A stretch of DNA of 35,818 nucleotides. It comes from an uncultured Sphingomonadales bacterium (GTDB lineage Bacteria > Pseudomonadota > Alphaproteobacteria > Sphingomonadales > Sphingomonadaceae). Both the position numbers and the translations under genes were made by a program. Location of the stretch: positions 1 through 35,818 of the forward strand of contig CAINGT010000137.1 of the NCBI GenBank assembly GCA_903848655.1, written 5' to 3'. Below are positions 27,649 through 34,148 of this stretch, piece by piece; the first letter of the stretch is position 1; each line of letters opens with the position of its first letter. Below the pieces are notes generated by a model. It saw only the letters and a list, made by a program, of their open reading frames with translations, did no database searches and had not been told where the DNA came from.

Positions 27649-27891
27649 ATGGCCATGACCGCAGATGCCCTCACCGCGCTGATCCGCGCCGCGCTTCCCG
27701 ATGCCGAGGTCACGATCACCGCGCTCGTCGATGATGGCGACCACTATGCCGCGCATGTTGTTTCCGCAACATTCGCCGGGCAAAGCCGCGTGGCCCAGCA
27801 CAAAGCGGTCTATGCCGCGCTCGGTGGGCGGATGGGCGGGGTCCTCCACGCCTTGCAATTGACCACCGGTGTACCCACGTCTGACGCTTGA
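27649..27891 (+). CDS. BolA family protein
   Basis: An 80-residue BolA-fold protein. Conserved features are DGDHYAAHVVS (residues 29-39), the SRVAQHKAVYAAL helix (46-58, with His51) and HALQL near the end. BolA proteins bind a [2Fe-2S] cluster together with monothiol glutaredoxins, and such a glutaredoxin follows 39 bases downstream, making the functional link firm. This subtype is closer to IbaG than to stress BolA by length. The ATG at 27649 is used; a second in-frame Met lies two codons later. Confidence 0.9.
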   Translation: MAMTADALTALIRAALPDAEVTITALVDDGDHYAAHVVSATFAGQSRVAQHKAVYAALGGRMGGVLHALQLTTGVPTSDA

Positions 27892-27930
27892 ACGCGTCCT
27901 TTCCCCTTTTTTGCAGGATTTATCCCGATC

Positions 27931-28260
27931 ATGTCTGACAGCGCCAATGCCCGCATCGCCCAGATCGTCGAGAGCAACGATGTCGTCCTGTTCATGAAAG
28001 GCAGCCCGGATTTTCCGCAATGCGGATTTTCCAGCCGCGCCATCGCCATCCTCGAACGGCTGGGGGTGGAATATGCCAGCGTCGATGTGCTGCAGGATAT
28101 GGAGATCCGCCAAGGGATCAAAAATTATTCTGAATGGCCGACAATCCCGCAGTTGTATGTCAAAGGCGAATTCGTCGGCGGTTCGGATATCATGACCGAG
28201 ATGTTTCAGGCCGGCGAACTCGATCAGTTGATCGCCGATGCAGGCATTGCCCGCGCCTGA
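27931..28260 (+). CDS. grxD: Monothiol glutaredoxin, CGFS type (Grx4)
   Basis: A 109-residue Grx4-type protein with the active site CGFS at residues 31-34, Lys23 and the WPTIPQLYVKGEFVGGSDI segment that hold glutathione. Such proteins carry a glutathione-bridged [2Fe-2S] cluster as homodimers or as BolA heterodimers, in cluster transfer and iron sensing. It is the second gene of the bolA-grxD pair. Confidence 0.95.
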   Translation: MSDSANARIAQIVESNDVVLFMKGSPDFPQCGFSSRAIAILERLGVEYASVDVLQDMEIRQGIKNYSEWPTIPQLYVKGEFVGGSDIMTEMFQAGELDQLIADAGIARA

Positions 28261-28283
28261 GTTACCGGGTTGCCGCCTCTGCG

Positions 28284-28312
28284 GCGCGGCCCCTGACTGG
28301 CAGGGGCCGCGC
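28284..28312 (+). terminator. Hairpin after grxD (possible terminator)
   Basis: GCGCGGCCCCTG (28284-28295) pairs perfectly over 12 bp with CAGGGGCCGCGC (28301-28312) around ACTGG. It is 23 bases past the grxD stop. No T-run follows, so termination would be weak or Rho-assisted; it may rather protect the mRNA 3' end. Confidence 0.5.
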
Positions 28313-28372
28313 GCCACGCATCGGGGACTTTGACCGGCGGGGAACCGGCTGATTCGGCTTGCGTCATCGTAG

Positions 28373-28464
28373 CGTGCATGAGGCGGAGCGGGGGAACTGC
28401 GGGGACACGCTCCGCCTCGGCACGTCGGGGTGACGAAGCATGTTGATAGTCCAGCATGATTCGT
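28373..28464. other. Hairpin pair in a gene-free region
   Basis: GAGGCGGAGCG (28380-28390) pairs perfectly with CGCTCCGCCTC (28408-28418), extended by CGTGC/GCACG (28373-28377, 28420-28424). A second hairpin has arms 28433-28445 and 28452-28464 with 11 pairs, one wobble and one mismatch. The gene-free stretch runs from 28261 to 28825; besides these it holds repeat copy 3. A small RNA is possible but unproved. Confidence 0.4.
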
Positions 28465-28654
28465 GCCAAATGACTGTAGCGCCGGGGCAGCTTGCGATCA
28501 TGGTGAATCCTCGGGTGCGGTGTAGGCGTTGTTTTTACGGGTTATGTTGGTAAAATCGCGGTCCGCTGGCGGTGCGGCTTTGGCGCTATGCGCTGCTTCC
28601 AAATTTCGGTAGAGCGCAGGGCTGCTGGTGCAACTGTAAAACAATCCGACAGTC

Positions 28655-28758
28655 TAGAGCGGAATGCGATTAGATTGAATCGCATTCCGCTCTAAAGTCT
28701 TTGTTTTCGCGTGATTTATTGCGAAAAACCGGTTCCCACTTTTTCGCATCACGCTCTA
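28655..28758 (+). repeat. Dispersed two-palindrome repeat, copy 3
   Basis: 104 bp and the most perfect copy. Palindrome A: arms 28655-28671 and 28678-28694 pair over 17 bp with loop AGATTG. Palindrome B has the same bulged stem and CCGGTTCCCAC loop as copies 2 and 4. Ends are CTAGAGC and GCTCTAG. It lies 67 bases before the Nudix gene and may carry or flank its promoter. Confidence 0.92.
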
Positions 28759-28825
28759 GGCGCAATGCCGCGCCCGATCACATCCCCCCTTGGCAAGCGG
28801 GTCGGTGCAGACCATCGTTGACCGC

Positions 28826-29608
28826 ATGACACCGCCTGATGACGCCCCCGCCACACGGCCCGCAGCGACGGTCGTGGTGTTTCGCCGCAGTGCCGATGGC
28901 GGCCCGCCACAACTCTTGCTGCTCGAACGGTCGGGCGCGATGGCGTTCGCGGGTGGCGCGACGGTGTTTCCGGGCGGTGCGGTCGACGCGCATGACCGTG
29001 TGCTGGCCACGGCCATGCCCGGTGCCGGTGCGCTTGATCCCGATGATGCCGCCGCGCGCGTGGCTGCGGTGCGCGAAGCGCTCGAAGAATCGGGGCTGGT
29101 GGTCGGGGTGCACGGTGCCGTTACCGCCGCCTCCGCTGCGGCCGCGCGCCGCCGCCTGCTGGAAGGTGCCGCGTTCGGCACGGTGCTGGCGGATCATGGC
29201 TGGACCATCGCGTTCGACCGGTTGATCCCGTTTGCGCGGTGGTGGCCGCGCCAGCGCGAAGTGCGGGTATTCGACACGCGGTTCTATCTTGCCGATCTCG
29301 GCACTGGCGCGCTCGATCTGGTGGTCGATGCGACTGAAAACCGGCATTTGTTCTGGGCCAGCGCGCAGCAGGCGCTCGAACTCGCCGATGCCGGGGCGAT
29401 CAGGGTGATCTTTCCCACCCGGCGCAATCTGGAGCGGCTGGCGCTGTGGTCCGATTTTGCCGCTGCGCGCGACCATGCGCTGGCAACCCCGCTGCGCACG
29501 ATTTCCCCGCGTATCGAAACGCGTAACGGCGTGCCGTGGCTGGTGATCCCCGCTGATGCCGGTTACCCCGTCGATGGCGAACCACTGGCCGGTGTGGCGC
29601 GCGGATAG
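28826..29608 (+). CDS. Nudix hydrolase, NUDT19-like
   Basis: A 260-residue Nudix-superfamily protein. The N-terminus (PAATVVVFRRSADGGPPQLLLLER) is the usual first strand pair. The Nudix box is split: FPGGAVD (about 48-54) is separated from REALEESGL (83-91) by some 28 residues, instead of the compact 23-residue box. This matches the NUDT19/NUDT7-like acyl-CoA diphosphatase group, so a CoA or acyl-CoA substrate is possible but not shown. The start is uncertain: ATG at 28826 has no clear ribosome site, and GTG at 28805 or TTG at 28790 are in-frame alternatives. A small membrane protein gene follows after 91 bases. Confidence 0.85.
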   Translation: MTPPDDAPATRPAATVVVFRRSADGGPPQLLLLERSGAMAFAGGATVFPGGAVDAHDRVLATAMPGAGALDPDDAAARVAAVREALEESGLVVGVHGAVTAASAAAARRRLLEGAAFGTVLADHGWTIAFDRLIPFARWWPRQREVRVFDTRFYLADLGTGALDLVVDATENRHLFWASAQQALELADAGAIRVIFPTRRNLERLALWSDFAAARDHALATPLRTISPRIETRNGVPWLVIPADAGYPVDGEPLAGVARG

Positions 29609-29699
29609 CTAAAGATTTATAGTCCGTACCAGTGCTTAGCGAGGTGGTCGCCGCCTTTAAGCGGCGGCAAGCTATTGCCGGGTTAGCCGAGGTGAACCC

Positions 29700-29954
29700 A
29701 TGCCGCTACCCAAGCTCCGCGCTGATCCCGATCCCGTACGTGATGATGCGCGTGCCCCTCGCGCGGCGACCGGGGACGACGGTTTCATCGCCTCACCCGT
29801 GCACCAGTTGCACGACACGCTGTGGGACTTTGCCGAATTACCGCCCGCGCCCGACCTGCCGGTGTTTCCGGGGTGGGTGCGCGTGCTGGTGCCGGTACTG
29901 GCATCGGGAACTTTGTGGCTGGGGATCGTGTGGGCGTTGGGGCATTTACGCTGA
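29700..29954 (+). CDS. Small single-pass membrane protein, unknown function
   Basis: An 84-residue protein not recognised as any named family. The first 58 residues are polar and Pro-rich, and one hydrophobic segment (about 59-82, VRVLVPVLASGTLWLGIVWALG) forms a C-terminal membrane anchor ending in HLR. A good ribosome site (GAGGTG) precedes the ATG. It sits between the Nudix gene and the nrdA control region on the same strand. A larger overlapping frame (29632-30195) has no such features and looks spurious. Confidence 0.65.
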   Translation: MPLPKLRADPDPVRDDARAPRAATGDDGFIASPVHQLHDTLWDFAELPPAPDLPVFPGWVRVLVPVLASGTLWLGIVWALGHLR

Positions 29955-29965
29955 TCCGCCGCGTG

Positions 29966-30010
29966 TGTGGATAAACCACCGGGGTGGGCTGGACAGCCAG
30001 CTTGTCCACA
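29966..30010. promoter_or_regulatory. DnaA-box-like pair upstream of nrdA
   Basis: TGTGGATAA (29966-29974) is the exact reverse complement of the DnaA consensus TTATCCACA; TTGTCCACA (30002-30010) differs from it by one base and faces the other way. In E. coli nrdAB transcription is modulated by DnaA bound upstream of the promoter. Because the two boxes also form an inverted repeat, an mRNA hairpin is an alternative reading. Confidence 0.5.
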
Positions 30011-30186
30011 GAAACGATATGACGCGCAAAAATTTTCCAGACAGCCCTGATCGGGGCTTGCACTGCCGCATTTCCGGCGCGTCGCGGGTGGATGCCACAG
30101 CTGTCATCACGATGAAACGAATCGTATATGCGACGAACCGAATCGGTCATGCGCATTTTACCCACTTGCCTCTGACTCCGGATCAG

Positions 30187-30234
30187 GCACTATAGGTAGT
30201 GGTTGCAACGACCGGAGACCTCAATCCCTAGTTG
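30187..30234 (+). promoter_or_regulatory. Tandem NrdR boxes of the nrdA promoter
   Basis: Box 1 (30187-30202) has core CACTATAGGTAGTG, matching 12 of 14 core positions of the NrdR consensus ACACTATATCTAGTGT. Box 2 (30219-30234, CCTCAATCCCTAGTTG) matches 11 of 16 of the related form ACACAATATCTAGTGT. They start 32 bases apart, about three helical turns, as in known NrdR pairs. A possible -10 (TATAGG, 30191-30196) lies in box 1. NrdR with dATP/ATP would repress nrdA. Confidence 0.75.
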
Positions 30235-30416
30235 CTACCGCCACACCGGGCAGGGATTCGGGCGGTGCTGCGGGTTCGCTGCACGCGTGAAGCACCGGGG
30301 TTTGGGAAAGTCATTTCGATTCACGGTTTGTTCCGTCCGGTGGTATACTGGGGCGTAGGCTGAGTCGGGCAAGTACATTGGGCGGGCGCGGCGCGCGACA
30401 GGGCAGGGATAGTAAC

Positions 30417-32378
30417 GTGGATTTCAGGACGGGTGACAGCGCAACGACATTCGATGGCCCGGCAGCGGCGCTGGCGGGTATGGAACAAGCGGTCGGCATG
30501 ATGGCGCACGATACTGCCAGTGCGGCGCTCGTCGCGCCTGCGGGCAAAGTGCGCGATGATGATGATTCGCGTGCGGTCCATGCGCGCCGCTTCGCGGTGC
30601 GCACCGATGCCTCGCGCGATGCGCTGTTGACGGTGTTCGGCAAAGACACGCTTGATGATCGCTATTTGCTGCCGGGTGAAACTTATCAGGACTTGTTCGC
30701 GCGCGTGGCGGTGGCTTATGCCGACGATGCGCCGCACGCGCAGCGGCTCTATGACTATATCTCGCGGCTGTGGTTCATGCCCGCCACGCCCGTGCTGTCG
30801 AATGGCGGCACCGGGCGCGGACTGCCGATCTCGTGCTATCTCAATTCGGTCGAAGACAGCCTTGAAGGCATTGTCGCGACGTGGAACGAAAATGTCTGGC
30901 TGGCAGCGCGCGGCGGCGGCATCGGGACATATTGGGGCAAAGTGCGCGGCATTGGCGAAAATGTCGGGCTGAATGGCAAGACCAGCGGAATCATCCCGTT
31001 CGTGCGGGTGATGGACAGCCTGACGCTGGCGATCTCGCAAGGATCGCTGCGGCGCGGCTCGGCGGCGTGCTATCTCGACGTGTCGCATCCGGAAATCGAA
31101 GAATTCCTCGAAATCCGCAAGCCCAGCGGCGATTTCAACCGCAAGGCGCTCAATCTCCACCACGGCGTGCTCTTGACCGATGACTTTATGGCGGCAGTGC
31201 GCGATGGCACTGAATTCGAGCTCAAAAGCCCCAAAGACGGCGCGGTGCGCGGCAAAGTCGATGCGCGCAGCCTGTTTCAGAAACTGGTCGAAGTGCGGCT
31301 CGCCACGGGGGAGCCTTACATCGTGTTTTCCGACACGGTGAACCGCACGATGCCGCGCCACCACCGCGATCTGGGGCTGAAAGTTTCGACTTCGAACTTG
31401 TGTTCGGAAATCACGCTGCCGACCGGGCGCGACCATCTTGGCAATGACCGCACGGCGGTGTGCTGTCTGTCGTCGCTCAATCTGGAAACGTGGGACGAAT
31501 GGCACGACGACAAGCATTTCGTCGAAGACGTGCTGCGCTTTCTTGACAATGTGTTGCAGGATTTCATCGAGCGTGCGCCCGATGAAATGGCGCGTGCCAA
31601 ATATTCCGCCGCGCGCGAACGCTCGGTCGGCATGGGGGTGATGGGGTTCCACGCCTTCCTGCAAAAGCAGGGTATCGGGTTTGAAAGCGCGATGGCCAAA
31701 GCGTGGAACCTGAAAATGTTCCGCCACATTGCTGCGCGCGCCGATGAAGCCTCGCTGTTGCTGGCACAAGAGCGCGGGCCGTGCCCCGATGCCGCCGACA
31801 TGGGGGTGATGCAGCGGTTTTCGTGCAAGATGGCGATTGCGCCGACCGCGTCGATTTCGATCATTTGCGGCGGCACCTCGGCCTGTATCGAGCCGATCCC
31901 CGCCAATATCTACACGCACAAGACGCTGTCGGGCTCGTTCGTGGTCAAAAACCCGTACCTCGAAAAGCTGTTGCAGGCCAAATCGAAGGATTCGACCAAT
32001 GTGTGGAATTCGATCCTCGAACGCGGCGGATCAGTCCAGCACCTCGATTTCCTGAGTCCCGAGGAAAAGGCGGTGTACAAGACCAGCTTTGAAATCGATC
32101 AGCGCTGGCTGCTCGAATTCGCGGCGGACCGCACCCCCTATATCGATCAGGCGCAGTCGCTGAACCTGTATATCCCCGCCGATGTCGACAAGTGGGATCT
32201 GCTGATGCTGCATTATCAGGCGTGGGAAAAGGGCATCAAGTCGCTGTACTATCTGCGCTCGAAATCGGTCCAGCGGGCAGGCTTTGCCGGCGGGGTCGAA
32301 GCCGACAACACCGCCAGCGCGCCGGTCATCGAACTGGCCGCGCAGACCGATTACGAAGAATGCTTGGCGTGCCAGTGA
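30417..32378 (+). CDS. nrdA: Class Ia ribonucleotide reductase, large (alpha) subunit
   Basis: A 653-residue catalytic subunit that reduces ribonucleoside diphosphates to deoxy forms. Active-site residues are N327, C329 and E331 (SNLCSEI), with the redox pair C140 and C349 or C350. The C-terminal shuttle cysteines are C649 and C652 (ECLACQ), and the radical-transfer tyrosines are in KSLYYLRSKS. The GTG at 30417 has AGGGA 7 bases upstream; an in-frame ATG at 30378 lacks a ribosome site. It is about 100 residues shorter than E. coli NrdA and I see no N-terminal ATP-cone, so dATP overall-activity control may be missing or placed elsewhere. Same transcript as the next two genes. Confidence 0.96.
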   Translation: MDFRTGDSATTFDGPAAALAGMEQAVGMMAHDTASAALVAPAGKVRDDDDSRAVHARRFAVRTDASRDALLTVFGKDTLDDRYLLPGETYQDLFARVAVAYADDAPHAQRLYDYISRLWFMPATPVLSNGGTGRGLPISCYLNSVEDSLEGIVATWNENVWLAARGGGIGTYWGKVRGIGENVGLNGKTSGIIPFVRVMDSLTLAISQGSLRRGSAACYLDVSHPEIEEFLEIRKPSGDFNRKALNLHHGVLLTDDFMAAVRDGTEFELKSPKDGAVRGKVDARSLFQKLVEVRLATGEPYIVFSDTVNRTMPRHHRDLGLKVSTSNLCSEITLPTGRDHLGNDRTAVCCLSSLNLETWDEWHDDKHFVEDVLRFLDNVLQDFIERAPDEMARAKYSAARERSVGMGVMGFHAFLQKQGIGFESAMAKAWNLKMFRHIAARADEASLLLAQERGPCPDAADMGVMQRFSCKMAIAPTASISIICGGTSACIEPIPANIYTHKTLSGSFVVKNPYLEKLLQAKSKDSTNVWNSILERGGSVQHLDFLSPEEKAVYKTSFEIDQRWLLEFAADRTPYIDQAQSLNLYIPADVDKWDLLMLHYQAWEKGIKSLYYLRSKSVQRAGFAGGVEADNTASAPVIELAAQTDYEECLACQ

Positions 32379-32412
32379 TGGCGGTCCGGCAATCGCTGAT
32401 AGGAACCGTCTG

Positions 32413-32787
32413 ATGCGCACGTGGCATCGCTGGATTTCGCTATGGTTTGCCGCGGTTCTGCTATGGATCGCGGCGACCGGCGTGCTCAGCCAGATCGTTC
32501 CGCTGTTCGGCGGGGGCAAGCCCGCCGTGACCAGCGCGGCCCCGGCATTCGTGTGTCCGGCGGATTACACCTGTCGGCCAAAGCCCGCACCCGGCAGCCT
32601 GCGCGCAACGGTCGGCCTGTTGCACGATCTTCATTCGGGCAAAAGCTTTGGCCCGGTGGGCGTGGTGATCGGCACTTTGGCCGGTTTTGCGCTGCTGTTT
32701 TTTGCCGGTTCGGGCCTGTGGCTCTATATTCAGATGTGGCGCAACCGCGCCGCGCGCGGCCTGTCGCCGCGCTGGTTCTGGAAATAG
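32413..32787 (+). CDS. Small PepSY-type two-helix membrane protein
   Basis: A 124-residue protein resembling only the transmembrane ends of PepSY-associated TM proteins: RTWHRWISLWFAAVLLWIAATG (TM1 about 7-27) and LLHDLHSGKSFGPVG followed by TM2 (about 84-107). Between them a 55-residue periplasmic loop has two cysteines (C48 and C54). AGGA precedes the ATG at 32413. It sits 34 bases after nrdA and 47 before nrdB on the same strand. PepSY-TM relatives are linked to iron reduction or uptake, which would suit an iron-dependent enzyme operon, but this is inference. Confidence 0.75.
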   Translation: MRTWHRWISLWFAAVLLWIAATGVLSQIVPLFGGGKPAVTSAAPAFVCPADYTCRPKPAPGSLRATVGLLHDLHSGKSFGPVGVVIGTLAGFALLFFAGSGLWLYIQMWRNRAARGLSPRWFWK

Positions 32788-32834
32788 CCCGGCACCGTCG
32801 TTCGCTTTATCGTTGTTTTTTCGGAGTTCCCGTC

Positions 32835-33890
32835 ATGTCGCTGCTCGAAGCCCGCAAGACTTACAAGCCGTTCGAATATCCGTGGGCTTATGAGTTCTGG
32901 AAACGCCAGCAGCAAGTCCACTGGATGCCCGAAGAAGTGCCGCTCGGCGAAGATTGCCGTGACTGGGCGCAGAATATCAGCGACCACGAACGCAATCTGC
33001 TGACGCAGATCTTTCGCTTTTTCACCCAAGCCGATGTCGAAGTGCAGGATTGCTATCACGACAAATATGGCCGGGTGTTCAAACCGACCGAAGTCAAAAT
33101 GATGCTGGCGGCGTTTTCCAATATGGAAACGGTGCATATTGCGGCCTATTCGCACTTGCTCGACACCATCGGGATGCCCGAAAGCGAATATGGCATGTTC
33201 CTCGAATACGAGGAAATGCGCGCCAAGCACGACTATCTGCAACAGTTCGGCGTCGATAACGACGAAGACATCGCGCGCACGCTGGCGATGTTCGGCGGCT
33301 TTACCGAAGGGCTGCAACTGTTCGCATCATTCGCGATGCTGATGAATTTTCCGCGTTTCAACAAGATGAAGGGTATGGGCCAGATCGTTACCTGGTCGGT
33401 GCGCGATGAAACGCTGCATTGTGAGGGCATTATCCGACTGTTCCATGCGTTTGTGCAGGAACGCGGCTGCCTGACCAAAGCGGTTAAGGAAGACATCCTC
33501 GACTGCTGCCAGAAAACCGTGCGGCTTGAAGACGCGTTCATCGATCTTGCGTTCGAACAAGGCCCGGTTCCGGGCATGAGCGCCAAAGAGATCAAGCGCT
33601 ACATCCGCTATATCGCCGACTGGCGGCTCGGCCAGCTTGGCTTTCAGCCGATCTACATGATCGAAGACCACCCGCTGCCGTGGCTCGCCCCGCTGCTCAA
33701 CGGCGTGGAACACGCCAACTTCTTCGAAACCCGCGCCACCGAATATTCCAAAGCCGCCACGCGCGGCAACTGGGGTGAAGTGTGGACCGCCTTCGACGGC
33801 CGCCGCAACGCCAAACTGCCCGCCAACACCGACCTGACCACCGAATCCTCCCCCGACATGTTCGACGCGGCGGGGATCGCGGCGGAATAA
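32835..33890 (+). CDS. nrdB: Class Ia ribonucleotide reductase, small (beta) subunit
   Basis: A 351-residue diferric-tyrosyl radical subunit. All metal ligands align with spacing equal to E. coli: D67, E98, H101, E158, E192, H195, and the radical tyrosine is Y105 (four residues after H101, as Y122 after H118). This supports a standard Fe-Tyr cofactor. GGAG lies 8 bases before the ATG at 32835; the long in-frame extension upstream is a shadow of the PepSY gene. No ATP-cone is fused to it. It is the last gene of the nrdA operon. Confidence 0.96.
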   Translation: MSLLEARKTYKPFEYPWAYEFWKRQQQVHWMPEEVPLGEDCRDWAQNISDHERNLLTQIFRFFTQADVEVQDCYHDKYGRVFKPTEVKMMLAAFSNMETVHIAAYSHLLDTIGMPESEYGMFLEYEEMRAKHDYLQQFGVDNDEDIARTLAMFGGFTEGLQLFASFAMLMNFPRFNKMKGMGQIVTWSVRDETLHCEGIIRLFHAFVQERGCLTKAVKEDILDCCQKTVRLEDAFIDLAFEQGPVPGMSAKEIKRYIRYIADWRLGQLGFQPIYMIEDHPLPWLAPLLNGVEHANFFETRATEYSKAATRGNWGEVWTAFDGRRNAKLPANTDLTTESSPDMFDAAGIAAE

Positions 33891-33942
33891 GCTGGGTGCG
33901 CTTTGACCAGCCCGCCTGATGCCCATCACCTTCGGTTGGCCG

Positions 33943-33984
33943 CTAAAGCATGGTGCGTTTAAGCTTACACGCACCATCCTTTAG
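33943..33984 (+). terminator. Palindrome after nrdB, possible bidirectional terminator
   Basis: CTAAAGCATGGTGCGT (33943-33958) pairs with ACGCACCATCCTTTAG (33969-33984) with one mismatch and a 10-base loop. It lies 52 bases beyond nrdB. The layout (CTA-AAGC start, about 16-bp arms) recalls palindrome A of the dispersed repeat but the sequence differs. No T-run follows. Confidence 0.5.
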
Positions 33985-34043
33985 GCCGTGTTGCCAGCGC
34001 CGCTCTGTCGCTGCTCTGCGGAGTATGGTTGTGGTTACGCTGC

Positions 34044-34148
34044 TAGAGCATGATGCGATAAGAAAGAATCGCATCATGCTCTAGGAGTCTTTGTTTTCGC
34101 GTGATTTATTGCGAAAAACCGGTTCCCACTTTTTCGCATCACGCTCTA
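34044..34148 (+). repeat. Dispersed two-palindrome repeat, copy 4 (overlaps DUF5690 gene end)
   Basis: 105 bp. Palindrome A: arms 34044-34059 and 34068-34083 pair over 16 bp. Compared with copy 3 both arms carry matching changes (GCGGAAT to GCATGAT and ATTCCGC to ATCATGC), so pairing is kept. Palindrome B is unchanged. Read on the minus strand, 34084-34149 encodes the last 22 residues of the transporter and 34081-34083 its TAG stop. Confidence 0.92.

Noticed and set aside
29966..30010. A replication origin at the DnaA boxes
   Set aside because: Only two boxes, no AT-rich unwinding element and no origin-type genes (dnaA, hemE, parAB) nearby; promoter control of nrdA is the simpler reading.
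29632..30195. 187-residue frame overlapping the small membrane protein and nrdA control region
   Set aside because: No domain or membrane pattern, and it covers the DnaA and NrdR sites; the 84-residue frame in another phase has the better ribosome site and hydrophobic anchor.
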